From Natrinema salifodinae (GTDB lineage: Archaea; Halobacteriota; Halobacteria; Halobacteriales; Natrialbaceae), in the NCBI RefSeq assembly GCF_900110455.1, contig NZ_FOIS01000002.1, positions 1-64,000 on the forward strand: a stretch of 64,000 bases of DNA, written 5' to 3'. A program made the position numbers and the translations under genes. This document shows, in pieces, positions 8,417 through 17,752 of the stretch. The stretch's first letter is position 1, and each line of letters begins with the position of its first letter. The notes under the pieces were generated by a model. The model was not told the origin of the DNA. It did not search any database and worked only from the letters and a program-made list of their open reading frames with translations.

Positions 8417-9691
8417 TCAGGCGAGCGCGCTTGCGGCCCGGATCAGCCGCGCTTCGCTGAAGGCGGGACCGACGAGCTGGAGTCCGACGGGGAGCCCGTC
8501 GGTCTCGCCCGCCGGGACCGAGATCGCGGGCAGGTCCGCGAGGTTGACGGGAACGGTGTTCGCGTCGGCCAGGTACATCTGGAGCGGATCGTCCAGGCTC
8601 TCGCCGAGTTCGAACGGCGGGACCGGCATCGTGGGGCTGGCGAGCACGTCGGCCTCCGAGAGGGCCTCGTCGAAGTCCTGCTTAACCCACGCTCGGGCGT
8701 CTTGGGCCTTCTTGTAGTACTTGTCGTGGTACCCCGCCGAGAGCGCGTACGTCCCCAGCAGGATACGGCGCTTGACCTCGTCGCCGAAGCCTTCCTCGCG
8801 GGTCTTCGCGAACGTCTCGTTCCAGTTCCCCTCGGCGTCGCTCGAGTGGCCGTAGCGGACGCCGTCGAACCGCGCGAGGTTCGAGGAGGCCTCCGACATC
8901 GCGATCACGTAGTAGGCTTCGACGGCGTGCTCGACGGAGGGCAGGGAGACCTCGTGGTACTCTGCGCCCCGGTCCTCGAGGTCGGCGATGGCGTCCCAGA
9001 AGGTCTCGACGACGCCCTCGTCGGCGCCGTCGAGCAGTTCCGTTGGCACCCCGATCGAGAGGCCGTCGACGTCCCCGGTCGCGGCGTCGACGTAGCTCGC
9101 GTCGTCCTCGCGCGGCACCTCACGTGTCGTCGCGTCGCGCTCGTCGCTCCCGGCGATCACGTCGAGCAACTGCGCGGCGTCCTCGACGGTCTCGCCGAAG
9201 GGACCGATCTGCTCTAAGCTGTTCGCGTAGGCGACCAGGCCGTACCGGGAGACCAGGCCGTAGGTGGGCTTGATGCCGACGACGCCGCAGAAGGCGGCGG
9301 GACAGCGGACCGAGCCGCCGGTGTCCGAGCCGAGCGCGACGTCGGCCTCGCCGGCGGCGACCGCGGCCGCCGAACCGCCCGAGGAGCCGCCCGGAACGCG
9401 ACCGGGCGCAGCGGGGTTGTCCACCGAGCCGAAGTGGGAGGTCTCGTTGGTCGTTCCCATCCCGAACTCGTCCATGTTGGCCTTGCCGACGATGGTCGCG
9501 CCGGCCTCCTTGAGGCGGGAGACGACCGTCGCGTCGTACGGCGGGACGTAGTCCTCGAGCATCGCCGAGCCGCAGGTCGTCCGGACGCCCGCGGTCGAGA
9601 TGTTGTCCTTGACGGCGACGGTCGTGCCGGCCAGCGGCCCGTCGTCGGCGCCCTCGATCCGCTCCTCGGTGATGAAGATGTTCTCCGACAT
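8417..9691 (-). CDS. gatA: Asp-tRNA(Asn)/Glu-tRNA(Gln) amidotransferase subunit A
   Basis: Amidase-signature protein of 424 residues that releases ammonia from glutamine for the GatCAB complex, which corrects Glu-tRNA(Gln) and/or Asp-tRNA(Asn). The Ser-cisSer-Lys triad is visible: Lys28 in TVAVKDN, the serine pair in GGSSGGSAAAVAAG (103-104), and the nucleophile Ser127 in GSDTGGSVRCPAAFCG. It starts two bases after the stop of gatC, so the two form one operon. gatB is not in the window. The family and function are secure. Confidence 0.95.
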   Translation of the reverse strand: MSENIFITEERIEGADDGPLAGTTVAVKDNISTAGVRTTCGSAMLEDYVPPYDATVVSRLKEAGATIVGKANMDEFGMGTTNETSHFGSVDNPAAPGRVPGGSSGGSAAAVAAGEADVALGSDTGGSVRCPAAFCGVVGIKPTYGLVSRYGLVAYANSLEQIGPFGETVEDAAQLLDVIAGSDERDATTREVPREDDASYVDAATGDVDGLSIGVPTELLDGADEGVVETFWDAIADLEDRGAEYHEVSLPSVEHAVEAYYVIAMSEASSNLARFDGVRYGHSSDAEGNWNETFAKTREEGFGDEVKRRILLGTYALSAGYHDKYYKKAQDARAWVKQDFDEALSEADVLASPTMPVPPFELGESLDDPLQMYLADANTVPVNLADLPAISVPAGETDGLPVGLQLVGPAFSEARLIRAASALA

Positions 9692-9693
9692 GG

Positions 9694-9972
9694 TTACGAG
9701 ACGTTCGGGCCTTTGAAGTAGCCGTCCTCGGTCTCCGACGCGTTCCGGAGCGCCTCCTCGCTTTCGAGCGAGGGGCGTTCCTCGTCGGGGCGCATCACGT
9801 TCGCGAGGTCGGCGTCGCGGTCGACTTCCGGCACCTCGTCTAGGGTCTCGAAGTACTCGAGGATGTCCGCGAACTGCTCGGTGAACCGGTCGACCTCGTC
9901 GTCCGCGAGGTCGACGCGAGCGAGCTCCGCGACGTGGCGGACCTCCTCAGGATTGACGGCGTCGTCGCTCAT
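9694..9972 (-). CDS. gatC: Asp-tRNA(Asn)/Glu-tRNA(Gln) amidotransferase subunit C
   Basis: 92-residue GatC, which wraps around GatA and bridges it to GatB. The typical VRHVAELARVDLADDEVDRFTEQFADILEYFE helix and the DEERPSLESEEALRNA tail are present. The open frame runs further upstream, but the ATG at 9970-9972 (MSDDAVNPEEV) gives the family length. It is the first gene of the gatCA operon. Confidence 0.93.
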   Translation of the reverse strand: MSDDAVNPEEVRHVAELARVDLADDEVDRFTEQFADILEYFETLDEVPEVDRDADLANVMRPDEERPSLESEEALRNASETEDGYFKGPNVS

Positions 9973-10178
9973 ACGTGTCCGCACCGGCCTGCAGGGAGTA
10001 AGGGTTTCGATACGCCCGGCGCGGCGGCCTGAACGCTCGCCGAACCGCCGGGAGCCCGCCAAATCAGTTGCACAACGTGATATTGACGATTTCTAATACG
10101 TTATTAGCGAACCGATCGGAACGACGCAACCGGGATAACCGACCTATACTCAAGACCGATCCCGTCGCGCGTCCCGGT

Positions 10179-10304
10179 ATGCACTGCGACAACTGCGACG
10201 CCGACGAGGTCGCGTACACGCTGACGACCTACGTCGAACCGGACGATCAGGAGGACGTCGAACTGCACTTCTGTTCGACCGACTGCCTCCGCGTCTGGAC
10301 GTGA
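10179..10304 (+). CDS. Small zinc-finger-like protein
   Basis: 41 residues: MHCDNCDADEVAYTLTTY, then an acidic loop and ELHFCSTDCLRVWT. Cys3/Cys6 and the later CxxxC pair (with a His just before it) could hold one zinc ion. Small acidic zinc proteins of this type are frequent in haloarchaea and of unknown function. The frame is open upstream to 10068, but the upstream residues are not haloarchaeal in character. An AT-rich block (about 10080-10105) could hold the promoter. Confidence 0.65.
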   Translation: MHCDNCDADEVAYTLTTYVEPDDQEDVELHFCSTDCLRVWT

Positions 10305-10465
10305 CGGCGGGGATCGCTGCGCTCGACCGATCGACGAGCCAGCGACGCGTCTCCGACCGTCGTCTCCGTCGGACCAGGCGAGGTCCTCGGCGATCCGCGA
10401 GACGCGAGTCACCGTCCCTCGCTACCCCCAACCGATATGACCGCTCGCGGTGCAGGTCGCAGTAA

Positions 10466-11407
10466 ATGAGTTCGACGCCGCGAGCGAGCGCGACGGCGGA
10501 CGCCCTCGAGGCCGCCGTTCCGCGATCGGTCGATGCGACCGCGACTCGCCGCACCGTCGACGGCGTCGAGCTACACGTCGTCGCCGCCGGCGACGACTCG
10601 GCCCCGCTTGTCGTTCTCCTCCACGGGTTCCCCGAGTTCTGGTACGGCTGGCGGACTCAGATCGGGCCGCTCGTCGAGGCCGGCTACCGGGTGCTCGTCC
10701 CCGACCAGCGCGGCTACAACCTGAGCGAGAAGCCCGCGGGCGTGCGACCCTACCGGACTCGCGAACTCTCCCGGGACGTCGCCGCCCTGATCGCGACCGA
10801 GGGCCGGGACCGGGCGCACGTCGTCGGCCACGACTGGGGCGGCCTGGTCGCCTGGGACCTCGCGCGCCGCCATCCGGCGGTCGTCGATCGGCTCGCGATT
10901 ATCAACGCGCCGCATCCGACCGCGTACCGCCGGCAGCTGCTCGCGAACCCCGAGCAACTGCGCCGGAGCTGGTACGCCGCCGGCTTTCAGCTCCCGTGGC
11001 TTCCCGAACGCATCTGCCGGTACGACGACTACCGGCTGCTCGAACGCGCGCTTCGCGGAACTGCCGCGCCGGGAACGTTCAGCGACGACGATCTGGCGCG
11101 CTACCGTCGCGCCTGGGATCGAGCGGGCGCGCTCACCGGCATGCTCAACTGGTACCGCGCAGCGGCGCGGTATCCGCCGCGGCCGTCGACCGAACGGGTC
11201 GACGCGCCGACGCTCGTCGTCTGGGGTGCGGACGACGTCGCGCTCGTCTCCTCGCTGGCAGTCGACAGCGCGCAGTTCTGTCGCGATTCGCGCGTCGAGG
11301 TGCTGCCCGAAACGAGCCACTGGGTTCCTCACGAGAAACCGGCCCGCCTGGCGACCCTGCTGCGCGAGCACTTCGGGTCGCCGGACGCCGGTCGGGCACG
11401 AGGATAG
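10466..11407 (+). CDS. Alpha/beta hydrolase, epoxide hydrolase/haloalkane dehalogenase-like
   Basis: 313 residues. The oxyanion motif HGFPEFWYGW (53-62) and the nucleophile elbow GHDWGG (Asp123) identify the epoxide-hydrolase branch of the alpha/beta hydrolases, where Asp rather than Ser attacks the substrate. The acid VVWGADDVALV and the base ETSHWVPHEKP follow, with a cap domain between (about 155-235). A cytoplasmic soluble enzyme; the natural substrate cannot be told from sequence. It stands alone between a zinc protein and an HTH regulator on the same strand, with its own upstream gap. Confidence 0.85.
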   Translation: MSSTPRASATADALEAAVPRSVDATATRRTVDGVELHVVAAGDDSAPLVVLLHGFPEFWYGWRTQIGPLVEAGYRVLVPDQRGYNLSEKPAGVRPYRTRELSRDVAALIATEGRDRAHVVGHDWGGLVAWDLARRHPAVVDRLAIINAPHPTAYRRQLLANPEQLRRSWYAAGFQLPWLPERICRYDDYRLLERALRGTAAPGTFSDDDLARYRRAWDRAGALTGMLNWYRAAARYPPRPSTERVDAPTLVVWGADDVALVSSLAVDSAQFCRDSRVEVLPETSHWVPHEKPARLATLLREHFGSPDAGRARG

Positions 11408-11569
11408 TCGGTAGCGCGTCACGCCGTCCGGTGACGGTCGCGTCTTCGTCGTCGGTTCGATCGCCCAGTCCGCTGCTTCGACCACCGGCACCGCTCCAGG
11501 GTCGCGATCGCTCGGACGGGCGTTCGAACGTGTTCGCAGCTAGTGGGATTCCCACGCGGCTGGAATCGA

Positions 11570-11583
11570 ACGAATATATTCGT
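11570..11583. promoter_or_regulatory. Perfect 14-bp palindrome upstream of the HTH regulator
   Basis: ACGAATATATTCGT is its own reverse complement, with arms ACGAA/TTCGT around TATA. It lies 37 nt before the ATG at 11621. A second ACGAA-N5-TTCGT site abuts the start codon, suggesting paired operators. Confidence 0.6.
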
Positions 11584-11605
11584 AGGCACCGGGATATAGA
11601 TCCGG

Positions 11606-11620
11606 ACGAAACACGTTCGT
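11606..11620. promoter_or_regulatory. Second ACGAA-N5-TTCGT inverted repeat, abutting the start codon
   Basis: Same arms as the palindrome at 11570-11583 with a five-base spacer, ending at the base just before the ATG. The centres are about 36 bp apart, between three and four helical turns. Likely a second operator copy, possibly for autoregulation. Confidence 0.5.
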
Positions 11621-12295
11621 ATGGCTCACGCGACCCTCACTATCACCCTGCCCGAGGAGGTCTGGATCCAGCAGCTATCGACCGACTACCCCGAGTCCAC
11701 CTTCCAGGTCCTCGCGGCCGTCCCCGGTTCCGAGACCGGCTTCGCCCTCGTTCGGGTCACCGGCGCGTCGGTCCCCGACGCGATCGAGGACATGGACGAT
11801 CACCCGCAGCTCACCGAACTCACGCTCGCCCAGTGGGCGGACAACGAGGCGACGGTCCACTTCGAGACCACGGCCCCACTCCTGCTGTTCTCCGCCCGCG
11901 AATCCGGGCTGCCGATCGAGTTGCCGATCGAAATCCGAGATGGCCAGGCGACGATCGAGGTCACCGGCTCCCGCGAGCGCCTGGCCGAACTGGCCGATCA
12001 GCTCGAGCACTTCGGGTTCCAGTACCGGATCGAGCACGTCCGCGAGCGACTCCACGAGAGCCAACTGCTCTCGGAGCGCCAGCTCGAGGTGGTCGCCGCC
12101 GCGGTTGAGCAGGGGTATTACGACACCCCGCGTCGCTGTTCGCTGACCGAGCTGGCCGACCACCTCGACATCGCCAAATCGACCTGCAGCGAGACGCTCC
12201 ACCGAGCCGAAGAGGCCATCATCAAGCGGTTCGTCGACGACCTGCCTGGCGTCGCCGGAGACGGGAGTCTCGAAGATCAGCTCGCGAGTACGTGA
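11621..12295 (+). CDS. Bacterio-opsin activator-type HTH transcriptional regulator
   Basis: 224 residues. The N-terminal ~150 residues form an alpha/beta sensor-like domain found in haloarchaeal BAT relatives (MAHATLTITLPEEVWIQQLS). The C-terminus LSERQLEVVAAAVEQGYYD followed by CSLTELADHLDIAKSTCSETLHRAEEAIIKRF is the HTH_10 domain. A cytoplasmic DNA-binding protein; its target is unknown. The promoter carries two copies of an ACGAA/TTCGT inverted repeat, one directly at the ATG, which points to autoregulation. The FeS/NrfD operon begins about 390 bases downstream. Confidence 0.88.
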   Translation: MAHATLTITLPEEVWIQQLSTDYPESTFQVLAAVPGSETGFALVRVTGASVPDAIEDMDDHPQLTELTLAQWADNEATVHFETTAPLLLFSARESGLPIELPIEIRDGQATIEVTGSRERLAELADQLEHFGFQYRIEHVRERLHESQLLSERQLEVVAAAVEQGYYDTPRRCSLTELADHLDIAKSTCSETLHRAEEAIIKRFVDDLPGVAGDGSLEDQLAST

Positions 12296-12682
12296 GCAGC
12301 CTCGGTTCGCTGTGGCATGGGCTATTTGGAAGTCCCGACCGCCGAAACCACGAAATCGGTACTGTTACTTGGCTCGAGCAGACGAGCCGATCTGTGTCAT
12401 TGATACTCATTCTCTCGGCTGAAATACGGCGCTCAGTCTCCGTCTGACTCTCGGAGAGTACGGCGTTCGTGTTCGTGAGTAGACAGGGTCGTTCGATCCC
12501 TCTTCGAAATATATCACCGAACAAGTTCGGGTCGATTCTCACAGGCTGGAAATCGGGTTTACATTTCATCCGAGTTGGGTTGCGAGACGGGGAATGAGGA
12601 TCACAAATGAACGATTTCAAGTGCATGCCGTCGAGTACCTCCGGCATGACACCAGTGTCATATTCAGAGGTGTTCTGATCTA
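12296..12682. other. AT-richer intergenic region before the FeS/NrfD operon
   Basis: About 390 bases, visibly less GC-rich than its surroundings. A minus-strand ORF covers it, but its protein is basic and cysteine/serine-rich, unlike haloarchaeal proteins. The right end holds inverted repeats and a TATA-like element for the downstream operon. Confidence 0.5.
12625..12660. promoter_or_regulatory. Two adjoining inverted repeats upstream of the FeS/NrfD operon
   Basis: CATGCCG (12625-12631) pairs perfectly with CGGCATG (12643-12649) over an 11-base spacer; GACAC-CA-GTGTC follows at 12649-12660, sharing one base. A TATA-like CATATTC lies just downstream, about 20 nt before the ATG at 12683, so these are placed as upstream operator sites. 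Confidence 0.5.
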
Positions 12683-14313
12683 ATGAGCACGGACGATGAA
12701 TCATTCCACCCGCTCGGGGACGAGTGGGAAGACGAACTCGAGACGATGCTCGACGATACCGAGTACGACAGCCAGCTCGGTATGGACATGGCCCGTGACG
12801 CGATGCGCGTCACCAAGGGCGAACTCTCCGAGGCCAAATTCCACGAGAAGTATCACGAGGACGTGATGGAGGAGTTCGGCGAGGACGAGCGCCCGACCAA
12901 GGAAGCCTACGAGGCTGCCAAGGAAGAGACCAAGGGCACCGTCTCCCGGATGCTCAGCAAGTTCGACGGCGACGGCGAGGAGACCCGTCGCGAGACGATG
13001 AAGAAGATGGGCGTCGGTGCGGCGGCCGTCGGGGTCGGTGCCTTCGGCGACGCCGTCGACGGTCCTCAGAGCCTCGCCGAAGAAGAAGGCCCGCACAGCG
13101 AATCTCAGGAGGTCCATGAGCGAGACGTCCAGTGGGGGATGACGATCGACCTCGAGCGGTGTGACGGCTGTCTCTCCTGTATGACCGCCTGTACTGAGGA
13201 GAACGACCTCGATCAGGGTGTCAACTGGATGTACGTCATGGCCTTCGAGGACGAACTCACCTCCTCCCCGTCCCCGGAGCCCACCGTGGAGGGCGGGAAC
13301 AGCGACTTCAACATGCTCGTCCGGCCGTGCCAGCACTGTACGGACGCCCCCTGTGAGAAGGTCTGTCCGACCACGGCCCGTCACACCCGCGACAAGGACG
13401 GCCTGGTGCTGACCGACTACGACGTCTGTATCGGCTGCCGGTACTGCCAGGTCGCCTGTCCCTACGGCGTCAACTACTTCCAGTGGGACGAGCCCGACAC
13501 GTCCTACGACCAGATCGCGGATAATCAGAACGTCGACGACTCCGACGAAGTCACGCACGCCGAGTACGACCACGGCGAGCGCTGGGTCGACAGTCGCTCC
13601 CCCCGCGGCACGATGAGCAAGTGTACGATGTGCCCGTCCCACCAGGACGGCAACCGCGGCGACGACATGCGCGGGACGACCGCCTGCGAGGAGGCCTGCC
13701 CGCCGAACGCGATCCAGTTCGGGAACGTCAAGGACGAGAAGAGCGACGCCAGCCAGCACCGCGAACACCCGATCAAGAGCCGGGCCGTCATCGACGTCGA
13801 ACGCGACGTGCCCTCGGTCGACACGATCGACGAGAACCTCAGCGAGGACGACGACCTCGCGTCCGCGACCGAGGCCGTCGAGGACCTCGACACCGAGCTC
13901 GTCAGTATCATGAAGGCGATCGAGATCGCCAGCCAGGACACCGAAACCGATCCGGGCGAGGAGGAGAACAACACGATTCTCCAGAAGCAGGAGACGATCC
14001 TCGAGTCCCTCGAGGCGCTCGAACAGTACGTCGACCTCGAGAGCGAGGACGTCCTCACCGAACTGCGACTCGGCTCCGGCGAAGCCGAGGACGCTCAGGT
14101 CCGGCTCCAGCAGTTCGCCGGCAACCCGAGCGCGAAGTTCAAGCTGCTCGAGGACATCGGCACGCACCCGAACATCACGTACCTCGGTCAGGAACCCGGT
14201 CCGGAAGCCGAGCAGGTCGACGGGCCGACGAAGTACGAGGACGTCGGGCTGACTGACAAGCGTCAGGATGTCCTCGACGAGGGAACGGTCGGTCACGTTG
14301 ACGGTGTCTCACT

Positions 14314-14317
<4 letters not shown>
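12683..14317 (+). CDS. Four-cluster [4Fe-4S] electron-transfer protein (DmsB/PsrB/NrfC family)
   Basis: 544 residues. Four cysteine groups typical of the iron-sulfur subunit of molybdopterin oxidoreductases begin at residue 160: CDGCLSCMTAC, CQHCTDAPCEKVC, CIGCRYCQVAC, and CTMC with a later CEEAC. Before them is a roughly 100-residue acidic helical extension followed by TRRETMKKMGVGAAAVGVGA (101-120), which looks like an internal twin-arginine signal or anchor. The C-terminal ~200 residues are acidic and helical without a recognised domain. The stop overlaps the NrfD start (ATGA). It probably passes electrons between the quinone pool (via NrfD) and an unidentified partner; no catalytic subunit is encoded nearby. 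Confidence 0.88.
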
Positions 14318-15725
<1,408 letters not shown>

Positions 15726-15729
<4 letters not shown>

Positions 15730-16040
15730 ACACAGCAATCGCAACTCTCCCGTCGAAAGTCCTGTACCACGGCTACGACGGCACCGCCGGCTTCACCGGC
15801 TTCGCCAACGAGGGGACCTGGATCATCTTCGCCGTCATCCTTGTCCCGGTCTACATCATGCTCGCGGCCTGGTTCCTCGGTGAACCCCGCGACACGAAGA
15901 CCGGACTGCTCGGCGTGAGCTACCTGGTCGGTCTGACGACGACGATGTGGGTCTCGATGCTGGTCCTGACGGTACTGATCGGCCTCCTCTTCTACGGCGG
16001 CGCGCCGGAGCCGTTCAGCAGCGTCGGCCCGCCGTCGTAA
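15726..16040 (+). CDS. Small membrane subunit associated with the FeS/NrfD complex
   Basis: 104 residues with two clear transmembrane helices (about 30-50 and 70-90): WIIFAVILVPVYIMLAAWFL and TMWVSMLVLTVLIGLLFYGG. The N-terminus is short, and the loop between contains EPRDTKTG. Not recognised as a named family. Its start overlaps the NrfD stop by ATGA, so it is very likely a third subunit. It is too small to carry haem or catalytic residues that I can see. Confidence 0.8.
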
Positions 16041-16226
16041 CGTCGTCCGTATCGCATCCGAACACGAGTACCGCGGTTTCATTTTTCGCAGCCGAAATCC
16101 GACACAGCCACGGCCGGCGTCTCGCAGATGCGTCCGCCGGCAGCCGGAGTCCGTGCCGCCTGTCGAGTCCCGAACCATCACACGTATCCCGTTCCGCACC
16201 CTTCCTACGGCTAGCACATCGCCACT

Positions 16227-17318
16227 ATGAGCATCACTGAACACGAACTCGAAATCAAACTCGAGGAGGTCGAAGACCCGGACATCGGCGAGGATATCGT
16301 TTCGCTGGGCCTGGTCAACAACGTCTCCATCGACGACGAGACCGCCCGGATCTCGCTGGCCTTCAACGCGCCCTACGCCCCCTCCGAGATGGAGATCGGC
16401 AATCAGGTCCGCGACGTCATCGAAGACGCCGGCCTCGAGGCCGACCTGCGCGCACACGTCGACGAGGAACACGGTTTCGACGACGAGGTCCTCCCGCGGG
16501 TTCGCAACGTCATCGCCGTCTCATCGGGGAAGGGTGGGGTCGGCAAGACGACGGTCGCGGCTAACCTCGCGGCCGGCCTCGAGAAACGCGGTGCGATGGT
16601 CGGCCTGCTCGACGCGGACATTCACGGGCCGAACATCCCCCGTATCCTGCCGGTCGAGAGCGACCCCGGCGTCACGCCCAACGAGGAGATCGTCCCGCCG
16701 CGGTCGGACGGCGTTCGGGTCATCAGCATGGGCCTCATGATGGAGGAGGAAGACGACCCCGCGATCCTCCGCGGCCCGATGGTCAACAAGTTCATGATGA
16801 AGTTCCTGGAGGGCGTCGAGTGGGGCCGCCTGGACTACCTCATCGTCGACCTGCCGCCGGGGACCGGCGACGCGACGCTGAACCTGCTGCAGTCGATGCC
16901 CGTCACGGGCTCGGTCGTCGTCACGACGCCCCAGGAAATGGCCTTAGACGACACCCGCAAGGGGATCCAGATGTTCAACAAGCACGACACCCCGGTGCTG
17001 GGCGTCGTCGAGAACATGAGTTCGTTCATCTGTCCGTCCTGTGGCGACCAGCACGGCCTGTTCGGCACCGGCGGCGCGGAGACCATCGTCGACAAGTACG
17101 ACGTCCCGCTGCTGGGCCAGATCCCGATCCACCCCGACTTCGGGGCCGACGGCAGCGAGGGGGCGCTCGTCAAGGACGACGACAGCGAGGTCCAGAGCCA
17201 CCTCGAGGACCTGGTCGGCGAGGTCGCCAACCGGATCGGCGAGGCCAACCGCCGGACGGTCGCGGACAACGTCGAGCACGAGCCAGCGAACAAGCTGCCG
17301 ACCGAGACGGAAGACTGA
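16227..17318 (+). CDS. mrp: Mrp/NBP35-family Fe-S cluster carrier ATPase
   Basis: 363 residues. An N-terminal DUF59/MIP18-like domain (about 1-75) is followed by a P-loop ATPase with SSGKGGVGKTTVAANLAAGL (99-118), DADIHGPNIPRIL, VDLPPGTGDATLN and the cluster-binding pair FICPSCGD. These proteins carry [4Fe-4S] clusters to apo-proteins in the cytoplasm. It follows the four-cluster protein operon by about 190 bases, so a role in maturing that complex is reasonable, though Mrp is a general factor. The N-terminal ATG at 16227 gives the usual start. Confidence 0.93.
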   Translation: MSITEHELEIKLEEVEDPDIGEDIVSLGLVNNVSIDDETARISLAFNAPYAPSEMEIGNQVRDVIEDAGLEADLRAHVDEEHGFDDEVLPRVRNVIAVSSGKGGVGKTTVAANLAAGLEKRGAMVGLLDADIHGPNIPRILPVESDPGVTPNEEIVPPRSDGVRVISMGLMMEEEDDPAILRGPMVNKFMMKFLEGVEWGRLDYLIVDLPPGTGDATLNLLQSMPVTGSVVVTTPQEMALDDTRKGIQMFNKHDTPVLGVVENMSSFICPSCGDQHGLFGTGGAETIVDKYDVPLLGQIPIHPDFGADGSEGALVKDDDSEVQSHLEDLVGEVANRIGEANRRTVADNVEHEPANKLPTETED

Positions 17319-17409
17319 GTCGGGTCCCGCTCGCGCAGTCCGCTTCTCTTCTGCTCCTTTCCTCTCCGTCCCCCTGTCGTTATGGTGCCGTCCGTCCAAC
17401 CGTCAGTTC

Positions 17410-17736
17410 ATGCTCGATCGATACGCCGATTCGATCGCCGATCTCGAACCGGACGACGGCGACGTCGAAACCGCGGAACTGGTCGTCACCGACGACGTCC
17501 TCGTGAAGGCGTTCGCGCTCGGCCCGGGCGCCGAACTCGAGCCCCACGAGCACGCCGACAGCACGAACGTCTTCCACGTGCTCGAGGGAACGGTGACCGT
17601 GATCCAGGGCGAGGAGAGCGAGGCAATCGAAGCGCCAGGCGTCGTTCATCACGAGCGCGGCGTCGACCACGGCGCGAGAAACGAGACCGACGAGACGGTG
17701 GTGTTCACGGCGAGCCTCTGTCCGCTGCCGTCCTAA
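17410..17736 (+). CDS. Cupin-domain protein
   Basis: 108 residues forming a single cupin barrel: metal-binding motif 1 is PGAELEPHEHADSTNVFHVLEG (His residues and Glu) and motif 2 is GVVHHERGVDHGARNETDE. A cytoplasmic metal-binding protein of unknown substrate. The open frame extends far upstream through mrp in another frame; the ATG at 17410 gives a natural N-terminus (MLDRYADSIADLEPD). Convergent with the asparagine-synthetase-like gene. Confidence 0.85.
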   Translation: MLDRYADSIADLEPDDGDVETAELVVTDDVLVKAFALGPGAELEPHEHADSTNVFHVLEGTVTVIQGEESEAIEAPGVVHHERGVDHGARNETDETVVFTASLCPLPS

Positions 17737-17752
17737 CCGGCGAGGACGCGAG

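Noticed and set aside
12222-12704. 160-residue minus-strand ORF in the AT-richer region
   Set aside because: The protein is basic and Ser/Cys/Arg-rich and overlaps the start of the FeS gene; it lacks haloarchaeal character and has no recognisable domain.
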